Shown here piece after piece: positions 6,366 to 13,036 of a DNA stretch of 29,932 bases (positions within the stretch are counted from its first letter, which is position 1; the number at the start of each line of letters is the position of its first letter). The position numbers were made by a program, and so were the translations under genes. The notes under the pieces were generated by a model. That model made no database searches. It was not told the origin of the DNA and was given only the letters and a program-made list of their open reading frames with translations. The DNA is from Mayfieldus sp038317345 (lineage in GTDB: Bacteria; Actinomycetota; Thermoleophilia; Solirubrobacterales; 70-9), in assembly GCA_038317345.1 (NCBI GenBank), contig JBBQBH010000035.1, forward strand, positions 1 through 29,932. The letters run 5' to 3'.

Positions 6366-6869
6366 TTAGGCCGCGGTCTCGCGGTTGGAAGCTTCCAGCC
6401 CGGGCTGCGGGAAGAAGGTGTGGCCGTCCGGATAGCGCTGGAGGTAGTTCTGGTCTTCGGCCTCGCCCTCCCAGAAGGGGCAGGCCTCGCTGATCTCGGT
6501 CACGACCTTGCCGGGAAAGCGGCCTGCGGCGTCCAGGTCGGCGATCGTGTCCTCGGCGACCTGGCGCTGCTCGTCGGTCGTATGGAAGATCTCCGAGCGA
6601 TAGCTGGAGCCAACCAGGTGTTCGCCAAGGTCGGGTCGGTGGATCTGGAAGAAGAACTCGAGAAGTTCCCGGTAGGAGATCCGCTCGGGGTCGAAGACGA
6701 TCTCGACCGCCTCGGCGTGACCCGGATGGTTTTCGTCGGTCGGGTTGTCGTTCTCCCCACCGGTGTATCCGACCCGGGTGGAGATGACTCCTTCGCGGTG
6801 GCGCAGCAGTTCCTGCGCGGGCCAGAAGCAGCCTCCCGCGAGGATCGCGGTCTCGGCATTGTCGCTCAT
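6366..6869 (-). CDS. msrA: Peptide methionine sulfoxide reductase MsrA
   Basis: A 167-residue MsrA that reduces the S-epimer of methionine sulfoxide in proteins, repairing oxidative damage. The catalytic motif is GGCFWP with Cys14; the residue after GCFW is Pro where most MsrA have Gly. Downstream VGYTGG, GHAEAVEIVFDP (substrate-binding Glu), FFFQIHRP and AEDQNYLQRYP are all family landmarks. No obvious C-terminal recycling cysteine is present, so regeneration probably depends on an external thiol or thioredoxin. The frame stays open to 7232, but ATG 6869 is chosen because AGAAGG precedes it by about 9 bases and the extension overlaps a divergent gene. MsrB is not in the window. Confidence 0.94.
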   Translation of the reverse strand: MSDNAETAILAGGCFWPAQELLRHREGVISTRVGYTGGENDNPTDENHPGHAEAVEIVFDPERISYRELLEFFFQIHRPDLGEHLVGSSYRSEIFHTTDEQRQVAEDTIADLDAAGRFPGKVVTEISEACPFWEGEAEDQNYLQRYPDGHTFFPQPGLEASNRETAA

Positions 6870-7064
6870 CGCGTTTTCCTTCTCTTCGAAGTTCTGTTTG
6901 AAGACTAGTCCCGGAATGCCCGAGTTGCCGTCAGTTGGCCGCACCACGTCTTCGTCAGCAAGAGCTTCAAGGTCCTCGGCGCCGCCTATGCACGGGATGT
7001 GCCACCACTCCTGAAAGCCGTGGCGGCGGCGGCACTCAGTCAAGAGCGGGATACTGAGCGGGCG

Positions 7065-7457
7065 ATGTCGGAGGAGAACCTGGAACTCATCAGGGCAGGA
7101 TTCGCCGCGCACAACAACGGTGACCTCGATGCTCTGACCCAGGTCTATGACCCAGACGTGGTCTTCGAGACGCTCCTCCTGGGGACCCACCACGGCAATG
7201 AGGCCATACGTCTGATCTACGAGGAGAACCAAAAGACCCTGTCGGGGTACGCGGTTGACCCAATAGAGCTGATCGACGCTGGAGACCAGGTGGTCGCGGT
7301 GGCCCAGGTAAACGGAGTCGGTCCTGCGAGCCAGATCGCCATGGAGGACCGGGACCGCTTCGCCTTCCTCTTCACGATCAAGAACGGGCGGGTGGTGCGA
7401 GAACAGGCTTTCCGAAACAGGGAGGAAGCCCTCGAAGCCGCCGGGCTACGGGGCTGA
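7065..7457 (+). CDS. SnoaL-like (NTF2-fold) protein
   Basis: A 130-residue single-domain protein starting MSEENLELIRAGFAAHNNGDLDAL, the typical opening of SnoaL-like NTF2-fold proteins, with VYDPDVVFE and the closing beta strand pattern FLFTIKNGRVVREQAF. The fold forms a cone-shaped pocket used by polyketide cyclases, ketosteroid isomerases and many proteins of unknown role; no specific catalytic residues can be assigned. The frame is open to GTG 6999, but ATG 7065 matches the family N-terminus and has GAGCGGG nearby. It is divergent from msrA and followed by another small protein on the same strand. Confidence 0.86.
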   Translation: MSEENLELIRAGFAAHNNGDLDALTQVYDPDVVFETLLLGTHHGNEAIRLIYEENQKTLSGYAVDPIELIDAGDQVVAVAQVNGVGPASQIAMEDRDRFAFLFTIKNGRVVREQAFRNREEALEAAGLRG

Positions 7458-7524
7458 CGAAGGTACGAAATACTGCGCGGGCTTCGTCGCAGATCGCGAC
7501 GACACTTACCACAGAGGAGGAAGG

Positions 7525-7797
7525 ATGCTTCTAGCAACGACGACGGTTGAGGATTTCGATCGCTTCCTGAATATCTTCTCAACCAAGGGTCTTGAGAAGC
7601 GAAAGGAACACGGGTCCAAGGGTGCGACCGTCTTTCGCGACCCCAATGAGGACGACCGGGTCTGGGTGCTCTTCGACTGGGATGCGGAGGGCTTTCAGAA
7701 CTTCGCCTCCGACCCCGAGGTCCCGCCGATCATGCAGGAAGCCGGGCACAAAGGTAAGCCCCAGCCGGCGGAGCTCGGCGGCCAGTACGACGCCTAG
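7525..7797 (+). CDS. Small ABM-like (dimeric alpha/beta barrel) protein, function unknown
   Basis: A 90-residue protein with the strand-helix-strand-helix layout of the dimeric ferredoxin-like barrel used by antibiotic-biosynthesis monooxygenase-like proteins. It reads MLLATTTVEDFDRFLNIFS, then KEHGSKGATVFRDPNEDDRVWVLFDWD, then a final helix FQNFASDPEVPPIMQEAG. A strong AGGAGGA ribosome binding site lies 5-6 bases before ATG 7525. Very similar small proteins are, to my knowledge, widespread in actinobacteria without a known function. It sits between two SnoaL-like genes, probably in one transcription unit. The ABM assignment is by fold pattern only. Confidence 0.8.
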   Translation: MLLATTTVEDFDRFLNIFSTKGLEKRKEHGSKGATVFRDPNEDDRVWVLFDWDAEGFQNFASDPEVPPIMQEAGHKGKPQPAELGGQYDA

Positions 7798-7843
7798 CCC
7801 CAAGCCTCCAATCGGACCATCGAAGCCGTGGGCTCAAGTTCGG

Positions 7844-7857
7844 TGGGCTTCGGCCCA
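7844..7857 (+). terminator. TTCG-tetraloop hairpin between small genes
   Basis: TGGGC-TTCG-GCCCA is a perfect 5-bp stem with the very stable UUCG loop. A larger competing stem pairs GTGGGCT at 7828-7834 with AGCCCCAC at 7857-7864 (one bulged base). It lies between the ABM-like and second SnoaL-like genes, so it could be a weak terminator or an mRNA stability element. No T tract follows. Confidence 0.35.
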
Positions 7858-7902
7858 GCCCCACTCACACTCGGATAAAGAGAGCGAAAAGGAGAAAAAA
7901 CG

Positions 7903-8298
7903 ATGACAGCAGACGAAAACGTAGAGATCATGCGGCGCGCTTACGACGCCTTCAACAAGGCCGACTTGAACACGCTCACCGAAATCTTCGGCGAGAACGC
8001 TGTGTGGCATTTGCCGGGGCGGAGCTCGTTCGCCTCCGACTACCAGGGCAGCGAGGCGATTTTGGCCTACTTCGGCCAGCTGGGCCAGGAGACAGGGGGC
8101 ACCTTCCGGGCCGAGCTCGACGACTTGTTTGCAGCTGGTGACGACCGCGTGATCGGCGTCCAGCGCAGCACCGGGGAACGGGACGGCAAGCACCTGGATG
8201 TCAGCAACTGCATCGTCTTCGAGCTCAAGGACGGCCGGGTTACCGACGGTCGGGAGCACTTTCACGATCTCTACGCTTGGGACGAGTTCTGGTCGTAG
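7903..8298 (+). CDS. SnoaL-like / ketosteroid-isomerase-related protein
   Basis: A 131-residue NTF2-fold protein: MTADENVEIMRRAYDAFNKADLNTL, then IFGENAVWHLPGRSSFASDYQG (the loop typical of the nuclear transport factor 2 family), and the terminal strands NCIVFELKDGRVTDGREHFHDLYAWDEFW. Such proteins bind small hydrophobic ligands; a catalytic function is not assignable. It starts at ATG 7903 behind AAAAGGAG. It is only distantly similar to the SnoaL-like protein at 7065-7457, so recent duplication is unlikely. It converges with the membrane protein at 8395-9114. Confidence 0.88.
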   Translation: MTADENVEIMRRAYDAFNKADLNTLTEIFGENAVWHLPGRSSFASDYQGSEAILAYFGQLGQETGGTFRAELDDLFAAGDDRVIGVQRSTGERDGKHLDVSNCIVFELKDGRVTDGREHFHDLYAWDEFWS

Positions 8299-8394
8299 CC
8301 CCGTCGGCGCGAGGCCGGCAGGAGCTGATCAAGAACCAGTAGCGCTCCACCGACCGATAGCGGGGGTTCGGCATGAACTCGGGGCCGAGAACGC

Positions 8395-9114
8395 TCAGCG
8401 GCGTTCGGCTCGGGCCCGCAATCGACCCCCGAGCGCGTGCGCGAGCATCCCGATGACTGCGGTGAACACGACGAGGATGGGAGCGAAGCCCGGCAGCTTG
8501 ACGGTCTCGTCGGTCCCAGCCACCGCGTGAGCAATGAGGAGAAAGGTGCCAAACAGCGTGCCTCCGACCAGACCTCGCCTGGCGGCCTCCCGGCCATCGG
8601 GGTGCTCTAAGCCCCCCACGATGGCCCCGATCAGCGCCACAACCTGGAGCACCCAGTACGCGCCGGCCGAGATCCCGAGGACGACGCCGCAGACGGCGCC
8701 GAATGCCGCGGGTACGACAGCGCCGCTAACGATCCGCAAAGCGAGCGGCCGTTCGGCGAACAGGGGCACCCTCGCAAGCAGCGAGCCCTGCTGCCTCGCC
8801 TCATCCATGCTTTCTATCGAGGCCTGAATCGCGTCACGGACGCGATCAAGATCCGCGATCAGCCCGTCCGCTGCGCGCGGATTCGCCTCGCCATCGGTCC
8901 CGATGATTCGCAGTTCCGTCGCGTGGGTCGAATCGCTCACCAGCACCTCGATCCTCGTGGGGTCTGGCATGGAGCCCGACTCGGCGTAGGAGACGATGCG
9001 GTCGCCAGCGACGGATTCGATGCGCCAGCCAAGACCGTCGATGGCCTCCGCGCATGCAGCAAGCGCGTCTGGCGGCGCCAGATCGGTCTGAAAGTCGCCA
9101 CTCAGCTTGGTCAT
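8395..9114 (-). CDS. Membrane protein with N-terminal soluble domain, function unknown
   Basis: A 239-residue protein. Residues 1 to about 120 form a soluble alpha+beta domain (LAACAEAIDGLGWRIESV, then RIEVLVSDSTHATELRIIG) that looks like a small lipid- or ligand-binding module. The remainder holds about four membrane helices, two of them packed closely (IVSGAVVPAAFGAVCGVVLGI and AYWVLQVVALIGAIVGG), and ends in an arginine-rich tail. ATG 9114 is chosen over longer frames because TTGGAG precedes it closely and the extension has no coding character. I do not recognise the family. It is divergent from the basic protein at 9406. Confidence 0.72.
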   Translation of the reverse strand: MTKLSGDFQTDLAPPDALAACAEAIDGLGWRIESVAGDRIVSYAESGSMPDPTRIEVLVSDSTHATELRIIGTDGEANPRAADGLIADLDRVRDAIQASIESMDEARQQGSLLARVPLFAERPLALRIVSGAVVPAAFGAVCGVVLGISAGAYWVLQVVALIGAIVGGLEHPDGREAARRGLVGGTLFGTFLLIAHAVAGTDETVKLPGFAPILVVFTAVIGMLAHALGGRLRARAERR

Positions 9115-9180
9115 GGCTCCAAGGGCTTCCCTCTCCTCCCGGCGATCATATTCGCGCGTCGGGCCCGAGACGGCCGAACA

Positions 9181-9214
9181 GAACCGTGCCCCGGCGCATG
9201 GCCGGGCACGGTTC
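9181..9214. other. Long stable hairpin in the divergent gap
   Basis: GAACCGTGCCC(C)GGC at 9181-9195 pairs with GCCGGGCACGGTTC at 9201-9214: 14 bp with one bulged C and the 5-base loop GCATG. Flanking GCCGAAC (9173-9179) can compete for GTTCGGC (9211-9217), so two alternative folds exist. It lies upstream of both divergent genes, so it is not positioned as a terminator for either; it could be a 5' leader structure for the basic protein or an operator. Confidence 0.5.
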
Positions 9215-9405
9215 GGCAAGGGGAGGCTTTGACGGCCTCTCACGAAGCCCAACGGTCCAACCAGCGCGGGCCTCGTTGTGTCCCTGACCTCTCACTTCCC
9301 CGTCTTGGGGTCGGGCTAAACCCCCGTTTTCTCGCCAGGCACGACCTCGTATCTCAAGGAAATCGTCGGGTAGGCACGTCGACAGGCGGCAAAGGAGGAA
9401 CCGAA

Positions 9406-9759
9406 ATGCCACCCCGCGGAATCAAGAAGGACAGCAATCGCGCCCGCCAGTACGAGCACATCAGGAAGAGCGAGAAGCGACAGGGGCGCTCGGAGAGTAG
9501 GGCCGAGGAGATCGCAGCCCGCACGGTCAACAACGAGCGCGCTCGCTCCGGTGAGTCGAGGCGGCGCTCCCGAACCTCTACCGGGGACATCTCGTCGGGG
9601 CGTCGCGGGGGCAAGCGTTCGGGCAGCTCCGGACCTCGCGGTCGTACCCGCGAGCAGCTCGACAACGATGCCAAGCGACTCAACGTCGAGGGCCGCTCGA
9701 AGATGAGCAGGTCCCGGCTTCAGCGCGCAGTCGACGGCAAGAAGAGCTGGCGGAACTAG
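9406..9759 (+). CDS. Basic protein of the plasmid-stabilization-like family
   Basis: A 117-residue, very Arg/Lys/Ser-rich soluble protein. The N-terminal half carries the conserved RQYEHIRKSEKRQGRS and EEIAARTVNNERARSGES segments of a small family that is common on actinobacterial chromosomes and often labelled plasmid stabilization protein. The C-terminal REQLDNDAKRLNVEGRSKM resembles a short Rho-N/LEM-like helix pair able to bind nucleic acid. The predicted high positive charge suggests DNA or RNA association. AAAGGAGGA 4 bases before ATG 9406 is an excellent ribosome binding site and decides the start. There is no evidence of a plasmid here; the role in the cell is unknown. It overlaps the convergent small membrane gene by 4 bases. 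Confidence 0.85.
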   Translation: MPPRGIKKDSNRARQYEHIRKSEKRQGRSESRAEEIAARTVNNERARSGESRRRSRTSTGDISSGRRGGKRSGSSGPRGRTREQLDNDAKRLNVEGRSKMSRSRLQRAVDGKKSWRN

Positions 9760-9944
9760 CGCGGCGGGCGGGGCGCGTCGTCACGCCGGTGCGCGAGCGC
9801 CCATGCTTCGAGACCGATCAACCCGACCAGCACGATCGAGAAAGCGACGAGGGGCGGAACCCAGCCCGACGGCCTGGCAAGCGCAAGCGACGCGACAGTG
9901 AAGACGTCAGCGAGCAGTAGGAAGGCAATGAGGACGGGGCGCAA
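9756..9944 (-). CDS. Small two-helix membrane protein
   Basis: A 62-residue protein with two membrane helices (VLIAFLLLADVFTVASLAL and VPPLVAFSIVLVGLIGLEAW) and a charged C-terminus HRRDDAPRPPR. The start is TTG 9944, the only reasonable one, with weak upstream GGGCGG. It follows the cyclic-nucleotide-binding gene by 34 bases on the same strand, so the two may be cotranscribed. Its reality rests on the clean helix-loop-helix pattern and position; the function is unknown. Confidence 0.5.
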   Translation of the reverse strand: MRPVLIAFLLLADVFTVASLALARPSGWVPPLVAFSIVLVGLIGLEAWALAHRRDDAPRPPR

Positions 9945-9978
9945 CGCCGCCCAGCTGGGCTCTACGTCGGGGCGGCGG

Positions 9979-10374
9979 CTAGTCGTCGCTCGCCGCGCGC
10001 TCCTCCGCCAGTTGGGCGATCTTCTCGTATGCCTCCGGAAGCTTCTTCTTCATCCGCTGAAGCTCCCAGTGCTCGATCTTGATCAGCTTCACGCGTGAGG
10101 TTGCCTCGACGGTGGCGGTGCGCCTTTCCTTTTCGAGCACGCCGACCTCGCCGAAGATGTCGCCGGGACCAAGGTCACCGACGTGCTCGCCGTTGCGCGT
10201 GACCCTCGCGGTGCCCTCCTCGATCGCCATGAACGTATTGGCGTAATCGCCTTCCTTGACGATCACCGCGCCTTCCGGCACCTCGTCGGAGGTGGCGAAC
10301 GTCGTGATCACCGTCAGGTCCTCGTCGGGCACATTCGCGAAGATCGGGATTCTCTTCAACTGGGTGGCGTCCAT
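9979..10374 (-). CDS. Stand-alone cyclic-nucleotide-binding (Crp-like) domain protein
   Basis: A 131-residue protein made up of one cNMP-binding beta-roll. MDATQLKRIPIFANVPDEDL is the entry helix, EGAVIVKEGDYANTFMAIEEG the first half, and GPGDIFGEVGVLEKERRTATVEA the phosphate-binding cassette with the FGE and RRTA signatures intact, so nucleotide binding is likely. The final helix is cut at RAASDD with no helix-turn-helix, kinase or channel domain attached. It may act as a small sensor subunit with a partner protein. ATG 10374 follows GAGGAG closely. It is divergent from the anchored protein at 10459. Confidence 0.88.
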   Translation of the reverse strand: MDATQLKRIPIFANVPDEDLTVITTFATSDEVPEGAVIVKEGDYANTFMAIEEGTARVTRNGEHVGDLGPGDIFGEVGVLEKERRTATVEATSRVKLIKIEHWELQRMKKKLPEAYEKIAQLAEERAASDD

Positions 10375-10458
10375 CGCTCCTCTTCTCTGCCTTGCAGACC
10401 GCGCTTGGCCCAACCTATCCGATCCGGCAATGGCAGTGTCCCCGTAACCTTCTCGCCC

Positions 10459-11013
10459 ATGCGGATGCGAATCCTGGCGCTCCTGGGGGCAATCCTGCTG
10501 ATCGGCGGCAGCGTGGCGGCTGCGGTGCTGGTCAAGGGGGCCGAGCGGCACGTCGTCAAGCCCGACATCCCCGGCACCCCCTACATCGACGTGCTCTCGC
10601 CGCGCGATGGCGAAAAGCCGCACTCGAATGCAGTTGTGGTCAAGGTCAAGGTGCACAACTTCACCCTGGCGCCGGCGCAATTCGGCAAGACGCCACAGCT
10701 CGGCGAAGGGATCCTCCGCTTCTCGCTCAACAAGGTGCCCGACTCCGCCGACCAGAGCCAGCTCGAGAGAGCCAACAGCCCGCTTGGCAGTGGGCGCGTG
10801 ATCGGGCGCTCGTTCGACTTCCCCAAGTTCGCGGGACCGAATGGAACCCTCGGAGCCCGGCTGCACGCGGACGGTCAGTACTCACCGGCAACCCTGCCGC
10901 AGATGTACTACCACGACCTCCCAACGGGTCTGTTCCGGCTGATCATCACGCTGGGCCAGAACGACGGCACCCCGACCCCGTACCACACGGTCACCCACTT
11001 CCGGATCGAGTAG
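10459..11013 (+). CDS. Membrane-anchored secreted protein, function unknown
   Basis: A 184-residue protein with an N-terminal signal anchor (MRMRILALLGAILLIGGSVAAAVLV) and an extracytoplasmic domain that starts PYIDVLSPRDGEKPHSNAVVVKVKVHNF, an Ig-like beta-sandwich pattern. It ends in GLFRLIITLGQNDGTPTPYHTVTHFRIE, similar in style to periplasmic domains that follow a beta-sandwich layout. There is no lipobox. ATG 10459 lacks a ribosome binding site; TAACCT 8 bases upstream may be a -10 box of a leaderless message. Its 3' end overlaps the convergent four-cysteine gene by 23 bases. I do not recognise a named family. Confidence 0.7.
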   Translation: MRMRILALLGAILLIGGSVAAAVLVKGAERHVVKPDIPGTPYIDVLSPRDGEKPHSNAVVVKVKVHNFTLAPAQFGKTPQLGEGILRFSLNKVPDSADQSQLERANSPLGSGRVIGRSFDFPKFAGPNGTLGARLHADGQYSPATLPQMYYHDLPTGLFRLIITLGQNDGTPTPYHTVTHFRIE

Positions 11014-11188
11014 CCGGGCCCCTCTTTCGCTCGTAGCCCCGGCACTCGCGTACGGGCAGGCGCGGGTAGCGGGGGAAGTCCGGATCGGTCTTCGATCGCT
11101 CGCATAGCGAGAAGCTCGAGCCGCGCGTGTTGCGGACGATCCGCTGGTGCTGGCAGCTGTCGCAGAGCCCGGCGTCGGACCGATCCAT
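10991..11188 (-). CDS. Four-cysteine mini-protein (probable zinc-binding)
   Basis: A 65-residue soluble protein with cysteines at residues 9, 12, 29 and 49 (GLCDSCQHQR, FSLCERSK, VRECRGYER). The pattern CxxC...C...C plus the segment NTRGSSFSLC and the DPDFPRYPRLPV stretch fits a small conserved actinobacterial family that I have seen only as hypothetical. The four cysteines could hold one zinc ion. GGGG lies just before ATG 11188. The 3' end overlaps the converging gene by 23 bases. It is divergent from the ABC exporter with a 72-base gap that contains a palindrome, so it may share that control site. Confidence 0.72.
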   Translation of the reverse strand: MDRSDAGLCDSCQHQRIVRNTRGSSFSLCERSKTDPDFPRYPRLPVRECRGYERKRGPATRSGSG

Positions 11189-11232
11189 ACCCCAAGTATC
11201 GCCCCGCCCAGGTGACGCCGGACACGCCCAGC

Positions 11233-11258
11233 CTTTACTTCACTTTGTAAAGTTAAAG
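11233..11258. promoter_or_regulatory. Nested palindrome, candidate operator of the ABC exporter genes
   Basis: ACTTT-GT-AAAGT (11242-11253) is a perfect inverted repeat, flanked by a second pair CTTTA (11233-11237) and TAAAG (11254-11258). This AT-rich island lies in an otherwise GC-rich gap and ends 2 bases before the exporter start codon, so a bound repressor would block the promoter or ribosome access. No regulator gene lies next to it; the protein that binds is unknown. Confidence 0.5.
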
Positions 11259-11260
11259 CG

Positions 11261-13036
11261 ATGCGCTCCCCGACCTACCGCCGCCTGATGGGTTTCCTGC
11301 GGCCCTATCGCAAGCAGCTTTGGTGGTCGCTCGCATTCGCCTGGCTGGCGATGGGGATGACGGTGGTGATCCCACCTCTGATCGGGCACACGGTCAACGA
11401 GATCCAGGACGGCAACAGGAATGCGCTGCTGCCGCTCGCCGCCGCGATCGTCGTCGCCGCAATCCTGCGGGTGGGCCTCACAGTGGTGAGGCGCCTGGTC
11501 GCCGGCAAGGTCTCGCTGGCGGTCGAGTTCGACCTCCGCCAGCGCTTCTACTCGCACCTCCAATCGCTGGAGCTGAGCTTCTTTGACGGTCAGCAAACGG
11601 GGCAGCTGATGTCGCGAGCGACGGTCGACCTGCAATCGATCCGCTTCTTTCTCGGCTACGGGCTGATCTTTATCACCCAGAACCTGCTCACGATCACCCT
11701 CGCCGCCGCGGTGATGCTCGTCTACAACCCAGGACTGGCGCTGATCGCCTTGGCGCCGGCGCCGATCGTCATCTATACGGCGGCGCGCTACAACAGGGTC
11801 TCGCGCCCGGCGCTGCAGGAGGTCCAGCAGCGGATCGCCGAGCTGACTGCCGAGGCGGAGGAGAACGTCTCGGGAATCCGGATCGTGAAGGCGTTCGCCC
11901 GCGAGGAGCACCAGCTGCATCGCTTCCAGCGCGCGATCGGCAGGGTCTTCGACCAGAGCATCTACTCGACCAAGCTGCAGGCGTTCTTCTCCCCGATCAT
12001 CGGCCTGCTTCCGCAGCTCGGCACCGGTGCAGTGCTTCTGGTCGGCGGGCGCGAGGTGATCAACGGCAGCCTCAGTCTCGGCGCTCTGACCGCCTTCTAC
12101 ATCTTCCTGGCGTTGCTCGCCGCCCCGATGCGGATGCTGGGGATCGCGATGGGGATGTCGCAGCGGGCGGTCGCGTCCGGCAACCGGCTGTTCGAGATTC
12201 TCGATCGCGAGCCTCAGATCAAGAGCCCTCCGGGGGCTCCCCCCCTCCCAGCCGGCGGCGGCGAGGTCGAGATGCGCGGCGTCACGCTGCGCTACGACGG
12301 GGCAGGCCCGGCGCTCACCGACATCGACCTCGACGTGGCGCCAGGGAAGACCGTCGCACTGGTGGGGCCGAGCGGGGCGGGCAAGACCAGCCTCGTGGCC
12401 CTGATCGCGCGCCTCTACGACCCCTCCGAGGGGGCCGTCCTTGTCGATGGCGCCGATGTGCGCTCGGTCGACGTCGCATCGCTGCGCTCGGAGATCGCGT
12501 TCGTCGCCGACGAGAGCTTCCTCTTCTCAGCCAGCGTGGCCGAGAACATCGCTTACGCGCATCCTGAAGCGTCGCGCCAAGAGATCGAGGAGGCGGCGCG
12601 GCGGGCCCAGGCCGACGGCTTCATCCGCGACCTGCCGGACGGCTACGACACCCGGGTCGGAGAGCGCGGCCTGACGCTCTCCGGTGGCCAGCGCCAGCGG
12701 GTCGCGATCGCGCGCGCCCTGCTCGCCGACCCCCGCATCCTGATCCTCGACGATGCCACCTCATCCGTCGACGCGCGCACCGAGCGGGCGATCAAGCGGG
12801 GCCTACGCGAGGTGATGGAAGGACGGACGACGTTCATCATCGCCCACCGTCTCTCGACGATCTCGCTCGCCGACGAGATCGTCGTCATCGACGGCGGCCG
12901 GATCGTCGATCGCGGTACCCACGACGAGCTGATGAAGCGCTGCTCGTTCTACGCTGAGATCGCCGAGTTCGGCCTCGCCGACTCGGTCTTCCTGCAGCGC
13001 GACCTCGAAGAGCGAGAGGAGGTGGCGAAGCTTTGA
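11261..13036 (+). CDS. ABC exporter half-transporter, degenerate nucleotide-binding site subunit
   Basis: A 591-residue fused permease-ATPase of the type IV ABC exporter fold: six membrane helices in residues 20-310, then the nucleotide-binding domain. Walker A is GPSGAGKTS (about residues 368-376), signature LSGGQRQR, Walker B ILILDDATSSVD (about 493-504), H-loop AHRLS. Two key residues are altered: the catalytic glutamate after Walker B is Asp, and the Q-loop reads VADESFLF instead of VPQEGFLF. These changes mark the non-hydrolysing partner of heterodimeric exporters such as TM287/288 or BmrCD. The substrate is unknown, a lipid or drug being usual. It overlaps the partner gene by 4 bases. 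Confidence 0.95.
   Translation: MRSPTYRRLMGFLRPYRKQLWWSLAFAWLAMGMTVVIPPLIGHTVNEIQDGNRNALLPLAAAIVVAAILRVGLTVVRRLVAGKVSLAVEFDLRQRFYSHLQSLELSFFDGQQTGQLMSRATVDLQSIRFFLGYGLIFITQNLLTITLAAAVMLVYNPGLALIALAPAPIVIYTAARYNRVSRPALQEVQQRIAELTAEAEENVSGIRIVKAFAREEHQLHRFQRAIGRVFDQSIYSTKLQAFFSPIIGLLPQLGTGAVLLVGGREVINGSLSLGALTAFYIFLALLAAPMRMLGIAMGMSQRAVASGNRLFEILDREPQIKSPPGAPPLPAGGGEVEMRGVTLRYDGAGPALTDIDLDVAPGKTVALVGPSGAGKTSLVALIARLYDPSEGAVLVDGADVRSVDVASLRSEIAFVADESFLFSASVAENIAYAHPEASRQEIEEAARRAQADGFIRDLPDGYDTRVGERGLTLSGGQRQRVAIARALLADPRILILDDATSSVDARTERAIKRGLREVMEGRTTFIIAHRLSTISLADEIVVIDGGRIVDRGTHDELMKRCSFYAEIAEFGLADSVFLQRDLEEREEVAKL

Noticed and set aside
6870..7232. N-terminal extension of msrA by about 120 codons
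   Set aside because: It overlaps the divergent SnoaL-like gene, and ATG 6869 has a proper ribosome binding site and the family N-terminus.
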